Origin: Ectocarpus siliculosus
Taxonomy: Eukaryota > Sar > Phaeophyceae > Ectocarpales > Ectocarpaceae
DNA length: 22,295 nucleotides
NCBI GenBank assembly: GCA_000310025.1
Contig: FN648413.1
Span: 1-22,295, forward strand
Reading direction: 5' to 3'
A program made the position numbers and the translations under genes. Positions within the stretch are counted from its first letter, which is position 1, and each line of letters opens with the position of its first letter. The notes beneath the pieces were generated by a model, which was given only the letters and a program-made list of their open reading frames with translations, ran no database searches and had not been told where the DNA came from. Below, one piece after another: positions 9,288-18,200 of this stretch.

Positions 9288-12200
9288 ACTATAACGCAGC
9301 ATCCAAGTTCCAGTTTGTTTTTGCTCATGGCGTTCGAAATTCGAAACGCTTTTGTCTATTCTCAGCCGTCGACTGCTGTTGCTGCGGTAGGGTGACATGT
9401 AGATGTCAAATCCCCCTGGACCGATTCTCCAATGGATGTCGATTGCTCCGCAGCAGAGGAGAGGGGCGGTGCCGAAAGTGGCGGCCTTGGAAGCATCCCG
9501 TTGAGAGCTTTCCGAAGACGTATCGGTTGATTTATCCATCCTCTTCGTCGTCGAGTAATCGAGATTTGCGATCCGGTCCAGGGGGTGTGGTATCTTACGT
9601 CATGTTACCCATGGTTATCATGTGTCACGTCCTTGCGGTTGCACTATTATATTTACTGTTGTGCACGACGACAAGCAGCGCAGGTACATCCGGATGCCTT
9701 CCATAAGTGCGGGTATGTGGCAATCGCTTTCACCCGCACAACAGTATAAGCGGGAACCTGCACTATATTACCGGGAACCCGCACTTTTCAATGTGTCATC
9801 TGTCTTGGTTACAGTATCACCCGCACTTCGAAGCCAAGCACAATATACTTCGAGTATCGTCTACCATAAACCAAGAAACCAATCTCACAAACCAAGAAAC
9901 AAAAATGAACCAACACCCCCGCAATATTTATTGGTTAATGATACAACCCGCGCTATACAGGGGGCAACGCCGCCTGCCCATAGTCTACTTGTCAGCCTGC
10001 CGCTGCTGCTATAATGATGTGTCGCGCCCCGCTGTTCCTCATTGCCGTTGCGGGTAGATCACGACCGGGCAGTTCAACGACCTCGACCTGTCGAAGAACA
10101 CGCACGCCGCGATCTCGGACGTTCTGGGGTACGCTAACATGACCAAGGTCCAGGAGCAGTCCATCCCGGTCTGCCTCACAGGTGCGGGTGAAACCGGACC
10201 GCCTACTAGGATTTTAAGAGTATCTACTACAATAGAAAAATAATAGGGAGAGCGCACGCAGAACCTAACCCTAACCCTAACCCTAACCCTAACCCCAAAG
10301 CACGGATTCAATACTTTATCCCATATGTTTGCTTAATCAATTTTGCTGCATAGACTGCTGGTGTGACCCTAAACCCTAACAATCTTACTCTCACCCTAAC
10401 CCTAACCTATGTGCAGACTTTTCGACGGTAGGCTATGATGCAGACAACACCGCAAAGTATGAGGTGGACGAACTATGCCCGTTCGAAAGGGTTCTGCACA
10501 TGTACTTCGAAAGAAGGGTAGACGATGTACCCAACAGCCTTGAGGGTAGACTATGTACGCACTACTCTGCTGTATTACCTGTCTGCATAGTCATGGAGAG
10601 CTGCAGCAAAGAGCGCTATGATGCCCTTGTTGCGCTGTCCCTCAGTCCTCACCGCCATGGCCTCAACTTGGAACTGTCTGCGTGTTTACGTTTTTTGGTT
10701 TGGTTTTCGCTTTCTGCAGGCGTTGACGTCCTCGCCAAGGCTAAGACGGGTACCGGCAAAACAGTCGCGTTCTTGATCCCCGCCATCGAGCGGGCGGCAA
10801 AGAGGGGTTTCGGGAAGGGCGTGTCCGCGCTCATCATCAGCCCCACGCGCGAACTCGCCCAGCAGATCGCCGTCGAGGCCCAGCAGGTGTGTATGCCTGC
10901 CTGAGTCTGTGTTTTTTTGTTTCTTGTATTTGTTTTTGTGTACTTAATTAGCATCGGCCACTTACCGGCTCACCAATGGAAGGTCAGTCTCTGTACGGCG
11001 TGTGTGTCTGTGTCTATGTGTGTCTTTGTTACTGACATCGACCGCGCTAACCGGCTGACCTATGAAAATACCTCAGTTTCGAGTGCGTCTGCGCGCGAAA
11101 CGACTTGGATGAGGACGCGCAATAGATAAAACTCTCGAGGACGCGTGGTCAATGGTCTAACCGCTAAGGCATGCAAAACATAAGAGTACGCCCCCCCCCC
11201 CCCCCCCCCCCNNNNNNNNNNNNNNNNNNNNNNNNNNNNNNNNNNNNNNNNNNNNNNNNNNNNNNNNNNNNNNNNNNNNNNNNNNNNNNNNNNNNNNNNN
11301 NNNNNNNNNNNNNNNNNNNNNNNNNNNNNNNNNNNNNNNNNNNNNNNNNNNNNNNNNNNNNNNNNNNNNNNNNNNNNNNNNNNNNNNNNNNNNNNNNNNN
11401 NNNNNNNNNNNNNNNNNNNNNNNNNNNNNNNNNNNNNNNNNNNNNNNNNNNNNNNNNNNNNNNNNNNNNNNNNNNNNNNNNNNNNNNNNNNNNNNNNNNN
11501 NNNNNNNNNNNNNNNNNNNNNNNNNNNNNNNNNNNNNNNNNNNNNNNNNNNNNNNNNNNNNNNCCCCCCCCCCCCCCCCCCCCCCCTCCCTTGCCCCCCT
11601 CCCCTGCCACCCTCCACTCTCCCTGTTGCGTGCTCCTCATCCTTATCCGCACGATGATGGTGGTCTCCAATGGTCGTGGTATCTCCGATGATGGCGGTAT
11701 CTCCGATGGTGGCGGTGTCTCTGATTGTGGTGGTATCTCCGATGGTCGTGGCATCTCCGATGGTCGTGGCATCTCCGATGGTGCTGGTATTGTAAACCAT
11801 GGTGACGGATCGATCTCCGCAGATCATGTCCTTTCACAGGCTGAAGCTCATGTGTTCCGTTGGGGGCGTCAACGTCAACCGGGATCTGAACCAGCTCAAC
11901 TCGGGGGCCCCGGACATCATGGTGGCGACGCCGGGAAGGTAAAGACGAGGTCTATACCCCTTACCCATTCCAGATGTTTTGTTGTTGTGGGCGTTGGTGG
12001 TGGTGTTTTTTTGCCTTGGTTTCTTTCACGGGACTGCTTTGGTCTGTTGAAGTGAAGAACCGAGGATGACTTCATAGTGGTGTTTTCAACCTTGCCTGAC
12101 TCGCGAAGCTCCTTGATCTGTAGGAGAACCAACGATCACTTTGCCTTGACTCGTTGAGGCTCCTTGATCTGTTGGAGAACCAACGACTTCATTCAGTACT

Positions 12201-15200
12201 ACTCCTAGTGTTTTTCGACCTCGCCTTACTTATTCCCTCGCCTAATCCTCCAGGCTCCTTGATCTGATGGAGAATCACGGCTTGGGGCGAGACATGAGGG
12301 ACCTCGACACCCTTGTTTTCGACGAGGCTGACCAACTCCTCGAGATGGGCTTCCGCCCTGCCATCGAGAACATCCTCAGGAACCTGCAAGCGAGCAAGGT
12401 GACAAGAGGAGAAATATTAAATGTATTTTTTTATTTACAGTGATTTTTTGGTGTGTAGAGGAAAATTTTGTAGCATACTTCCCGTGAACCGAAAGTGAAG
12501 AAATTTCCGGGAAATTTCAGCAACACACACGTACGTACACACCCGGTTGATCCTCAGCCGACCGACGATCTTCCTGTTCTTATCCGTGCCATTCTCATCC
12601 AACTGTACCTTTTGACTGATGTATTGACTGATGACCTCTTTTTCCGTGTCGTTGGCATCCAATTGTGCCTTCTGACTTAGACCTCTTCGTGCGTATCGTT
12701 CTCATCCAATTGTACCCTCTGACTGCTGCCTCTTTCATGCGTATCGTCCTCCTCCAATTTTACCTTCAGACTGCTGCCCTTCTTTTACCCTTGCCGTTCT
12801 CATCCTATTGTACCTTGTGACTGCTGTACCTCTTGTGCCCTTGCCGCTCTCCACCCAACGCGGTACCTTCTGACTGCTGTACGTCCTTTCGTGTTGATTG
12901 GGTTGTCATCCCTGTACACCTTTCTCATCGAATCGTGCCTACTGCTGTACAACCTCTTTTTTGTGTTCCTGCTTTTGTTGGTCGCGCCTGCCGTGTCTTG
13001 GCGTGGCATGGCGCGCCAGACCTATCGGCAGACCCTAATGTTCAGCGCAACCATGCCCGGAGACGTTCAGGCCATCGCTAGCATCGCCATGAAGCCAAGC
13101 TACGAGGTCGTCGACTGCGTTGGGGAGGAAGAAAACACCCACCAGCACGTCCCGCAGAAGTGAGTGGTACAGTACGTCTTCCATGGGTTTTTCATTGTAC
13201 GTTTATGTTCACCAGCACATTCCGCAGAAGTGAGTGGTCGGGGAGGAAGAAAAACACCCACCAGCACGTCCCGCAGAAGTGAGTGGTACAGTACCTCTTT
13301 CATGGTCTTTTCCATGGTACGTTTTATGTTGACCAGCACATTCCGCAGGAGTGAGCGGCACCGTTTTCCATGGTACATTTTTGCTAGCATCAATGTGTGC
13401 CTCTTTCCCGCACTAGTGAGTGGTACCCTGTTCCACGGTCTTTTCCATGGTACGTTTATGTTCACCAGCACATTCCGCAGGAGTGAGTGGTACGGTTTGT
13501 CATGGTACAAATTTTCTAGCAAATGTTTGAGTGCCTCTTTCCCGCACAAGTGAGTGGTACCCTGTTCCATGGTACTGTACGCTCGCGTACCTTTTGTTAA
13601 TGGTACGCTTGTGTAAATAAGAGTTCCCACCAGAACACTCAGCACATCCGCAGAAGTGCAGGGGTTCCCACTGAGGCGTTCCGCAGAAGTGGTACCGTTT
13701 TCCGTGGCACGTGAGTTCCCACCACGACGTCCGGCATACGTGAGTGGTTATATGCACGCCTTTGCCCTTGGTAGCTATGTAGGGGTTCCCACCGAGGCGT
13801 TCCGCAGAAGTGGTACCGTTTTCCATGGTACATTGAGTTCCCTCCACCACGTCCTGCATACCGTATACGACACAAGATAACACACCCCCTGGACCGATTT
13901 TCAAGCTCGATTACTCCACGACCAAGAGGATGTACGAACGAAACGATACGTTTTCGGAGAGATCTCGACCAGCAGGCTTCAACGCCGCCGTTTTCGGCAC
14001 CTCTACTCTCTCTGCTGTTGATAAGTCGAGCTTTGAAAATCGAGCCAGGGGGTGTGTTATCTTGTGTCATATACGGTACGCAAGGGTTACGCCTATGCCC
14101 TTGGAAGTTATGTGGGTAGTTTTGTAATAGGGGTTCCCACCAACACGCCGCCACGCGAAAGCGTGTGGTACCTTTTTTCCATGTGTGTATGTGTACTTGA
14201 GCAGTGGCACAAGGTGGTGTGGGCTATGCAACCCAGATAAAAGCGACGCATAGAGTGCAGAGAGGCGAGCGGAGTGGCCTAGACTATCTGTCGTTGACTT
14301 TTATTGGCTTGCGGACCCTTCGGGTCCATTTTATTTTCGTATACCTTTTTTTGGGTAAGTTGGCCTGTGACCACCGGAATCGATCCCGTCAAGTGCTAGA
14401 CTAGTACGGACAGAAGAAGGTACCGGGCAGAAAGAACGGAACGGCTTTTAATGTGAAGACAACAACAACAACATGCTGACACGTTGGCTTGCGGACCCTG
14501 CGGGGCCATCTTATTTGAGTATACCTTTTTTTTTGGGTGAGGTAGCGTGTGACCACGGAATCGCTCGGTAAAGTGTCTGATCAGTACGAACAGAAGAAAG
14601 TACTGGGCCGAGATATCGGAACGGTTTTTAATGTGATGACAACAGCAACAGGAACATATTTTGATGGTGTTGTGTGTTTGATCAGTAAGGACAGATGAAG
14701 GTACTGGGCAGAGAGATCGGAACGGTTTTTATTGTGAAGACAACAGCAACAGCAACACATTTTGATGGTGTTGCGTGGCACGTTTGTTTTTCCGTCTGTC
14801 TGTCCGTTGATCGTTCTCCCGACAAAAAACAAACAAAAAACAAACAGGTTTGCCGTGGTGCCGATGGCGGAGCAAATACCCCGACTCTTGGCGACGATCC
14901 TCAAGGCTAAGGAGGACCCCGACCACAAGATCATCGTGTTCTTCGTGGCCGCGAGAATCGTACAGGCAAGTCAGTCGTTTTATTTGTGGTCAATCGAGGG
15001 TACAGCAGTTGTCGTTGATGGGGGTGAGGATCGTACAGGCAAGTCAGTCGTTTTATTTGTGGTCAATCGAGGGTACAGCAGTTATCGTTGATGGGGGTGA
15101 GGATCGTACGGGCAAGTCAGTCGTTTCATTTGTGGTCAATCGAGGGTACAGTACAATTAGTAGTAGTAGATTGTGGGGATGTTTGGACTTTGTTTTATAT

Positions 15201-18200
15201 TTATGGCCGATCGAAGGTACAACAGTTATCGTTAATGGAGGTGAGGATCGTACGGGCAAGTTTGTCGTGTTATGGCCAATCGAGGGTACAACACCAGTAA
15301 CAGTAGTTGATAATGGGGATGAGGATCTTCCAGGAGAGTCGTTTTATGGTCAATCGAGGGTACAACAGTTCGGTTGACGGGGATGGGGATCGCACAGGCA
15401 AGTGAGTCGTTTTATGGCCAATCGAGGGTACAGCACGTAGTAGTATAGTAGTTGATTATCCGGATGTTCCGACTTTGTTTTAAGATTGTAGTACCATAGT
15501 GTACCGCACAATCATTGTGGGACTGCCGTGTTTATCACATGCAAGTCAGTCGTTTCCTGGTCAATCGACGGTACAACAACAGTTGATGTAGGTTGAGGGG
15601 ATGAGGGTTGTCCGGGCGTTCTTTTGTGGTTAATCGAGGGTAAAACAGCAACATTACTTGATGATGGGGGATGTTTCGGCCTACTATGTAGTTTAACGAG
15701 TCTAGTCGCAAATCCATTTTGCAAATCCTCTGGGGCTCTGTTTCTGTAGATGGCCGTTGTCCAACCACAAGAATAGATGAGCAACGAAGTCACAACATGA
15801 TGTCCAACTTGCGTTTCTGCGGTTCCTCTTTTTGCTACCCACGACGATAAAAACCAACACAGCTGCACGCCGAGCTATTCACCCAGATGGGAGTAGACGT
15901 GCTCGAGACCCACTCGCGGAAGTCGCAGGCGGCCCGGACCCGCGTCGCGGAGGCCTTCCGCAATGGCAAGGGTCAAATCATGTTCACCAGCGACGTGTCG
16001 GCGAGAGGAATGGACTACCCCGACGTGTCTCTCGTCATTCAGGTGGGGGTGTTACTCATACTCATAGCCGTGCATGCCGTAGTCGTTAGACCATTAGTCA
16101 TGCGTCCTCTCGAGAGGACTGAGCATTGTTCCCACGGGACCGATCACCGATGGTCAATCGTTCTTTCCTGGGGGGGGTGGAGGGGGGGGGGTGGGGTACT
16201 CATAGTCGTGCAGGCCGTAGTCGTTAGACCATTGACCTCGCATCCCTACAAAGCCGGGACGGAGCACGCCGGGTTCTCACCGGAACAGGCGCTCACATCA
16301 CCAAGCGCGAAGCGCCGTGAGGTATTCGGCGAGTCGCATCAAGGGTGCGCTGCATCCTGCTGATGGTGCTCGGCATCTTTAGGGGGGTGGCTTTTTTTCA
16401 GGGTTGTTCACGGAGTAGAATCGCTCCGCGGAGCTTTTTTTTTCGTTTGGAATTTTTCACGGAGCGGTTTTTGCCTTTTGTAATAGTCAAGGAGCGGAGC
16501 GGTTAAACCCAGTGGAAAAGTCTCACGGAACGGAGCGGGATTGCGTGTTGATGCTACGGACCGGAGCGGCGCGGTTAATCAGCAGTCCGATTTTTTCACG
16601 AACCGCGCATAACCGAGGCCTTGAGGACGGTGCACCGTGAGAGAAAACCCCGAAATCATCCGGATATCCGTACAAATGTCGTCGTCGTCTGCATTCTCGT
16701 CTGTCTCACTTTCCGCTTGTCCTTGGTTTTTTGCCCCGCCCACTCGGTTCTCTTTGTGGAAGGTCAGTCTCCGGTCCGATCCGATTCAACCTTGCTTTAT
16801 TTTGCGGTAAATACGCGTTTTCCTTTGTGAAAGGTCGGCGTCCCGTCCGATGCCAACTCGTGTTGCGGTCATTTACGCGGTTTCTTTGTGGAAGGTCACT
16901 CTCCCGTCCGATTCAACGTTGCCTTTTTTTTGCGGCAACTACCCGATTTTGTGATAGGTCGTCTCCAGCCCGATACTAATTTTTTTTTGCGGGAATTACC
17001 CGGTTTTTCTTTGTAGAGCGTCGGTCTCCCGTCCCGTGCTAACTTGTTTTGCGGTAATTTCGCGGTTTATTTGTGGAAGGTCGGTCTCCCGTCGGACACT
17101 AACCAGTACGTTCACCGCCTGGGCCGTACCGCGAGAGCTGGGAAGGGAGGCAGCGGTCTCTTGGTCCTTGCGGAGGCTGAGAAGGGATTCATCAGGGAGG
17201 TACGTTGTTGGATGTTGCTGTTGGATTTTGCTGTTGGTTGTTGTCAATGTTGTTGTTGTTGTTGTTGTTGTTGCTGTTGCTGTTGCTGTTGCTGTTGTTG
17301 TGAGTGATGCTGTTGGTGTTGGTGGTGGTGTTGGTGGTGGTAGGGGTGGGGGTATTAGCTTGACGTGGACAGCCAGCCTGGCCAGTCTGCAGCACTTTTC
17401 CCCTATTCTACATGTACATCCACTCTGTCAAGACAGCAGCGTTGTTGGTTTTACGATACAAGTTCAACAATCCCCAATGTCAACACCGGCGGTTTGCACC
17501 TATGTTTTCGGTTTTTACAAAGTTCTCTATCACAAACGTCCAAACTAGTGCTTTTTTTTTCGAGTAGTTTTCACTACCCACTATTGACTCGGAGAAACGT
17601 GTGTTTTTGTGGTGTGGTGTTTTCGCGTTTTCTTCTTCGTTGTTTTTTTTTCGCGTATATTTGTTCTTCTGTCGACCATTTGTCACTCCTCCCTCTTTAC
17701 TCCGAGAACCGTGCGGTTTACTGTCGTGTTTTTTTGTCGCGTGTTGTACTTCTATTTGTTTTTGCAGGTGGGAGATCTCCCACTGGAAGAGGATGAGCGA
17801 ATGGATCCGGGCACTATGATAGAGGCCCGGCAGATGGTAGCGGGAGCGGTACACCGCGTAGACCCGGTGACCGTCAGCAAGGCTTACCAGGCGTGGCTGG
17901 GGTGAGTGTGAGATTGCCGTCGATGACTATTCTGTTGTTGCTGTTGGTGGTGTTGCTGTTGGCGTGAGATTGCCGTCGATGACTATTTTGTTGTTATTGT
18001 TGTTGCTGTTGGCGTGAGATTGCCGTCGATGACTATTCTGTTGCTATTGTTGTTGTTGCTGTTGGCGTGAGATGGCCGTCGATGACTACTCTGTTGTTGT
18101 TGTTGTTGTTGCTGTTGTTGCTGTTGGTGTTGCTATGCTAATGATTTGACGCCTGGCTACTTCTTCAAATTTCCGTTTCCATTTCTCGACATTCTCCTTT

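Larger units (their letters stand above)
8919..10057 (+). other. Intron 1 of the helicase gene
   Basis: GAG|GTACGT donor at 8919 and GGGTAG|ATC acceptor at 10057, phase 0. It contains a CTG run (9255-9283), a diverged inverted-repeat element (9390-9610) and repeats of 'gggaac-cgcac' at 9710-9850. An undetected small exon here is possible but not needed, because TLEE joined to [11 protein letters not shown] is a plausible Q-motif lead-in. Confidence 0.75.
10887..11822 (+). other. Intron 3 of the helicase gene, containing the assembly gap
   Basis: CAG|GTGTGT donor and CTCCGCAG|ATC acceptor, phase 0. The join gives [20 protein letters not shown], which matches the spacing between motifs Ia and GG in this family. 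The N gap therefore hides no core exon. It includes a tRNA-like fragment, the gap and an 18-bp minisatellite. Confidence 0.85.
13160..14847 (+). other. Intron 6 of the helicase gene, 1.7 kb, donor-derived repeats
   Basis: CAGAA|GTGAGT donor and CAAACAG|G acceptor, phase 2, joining [13 protein letters not shown]. The first 700 bases are repeats of the exon 6 end and donor. Then comes a complete inverted-repeat element, followed by a repeat of about 180 bp. Confidence 0.88.

Noticed and set aside
9161-9706. Plus-strand 181-codon open frame in helicase intron 1
   Set aside because: It runs through a CTG run and an inverted-repeat element, and using it would break the phase-consistent helicase model.
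11128-11190. A functional tRNA gene
   Set aside because: No complete cloverleaf, anticodon arm or B box can be drawn; only the 5' half is tRNA-like.
11060-12055. Long open frames running through the N gap
   Set aside because: They exist only because N and poly-C/poly-G read open; the supported exon there is 11823-11938 in another frame.
13864-14076. Transposase gene in the inverted-repeat elements
   Set aside because: At about 220 bp the elements are too short and contain no conserved open frame shared between copies.
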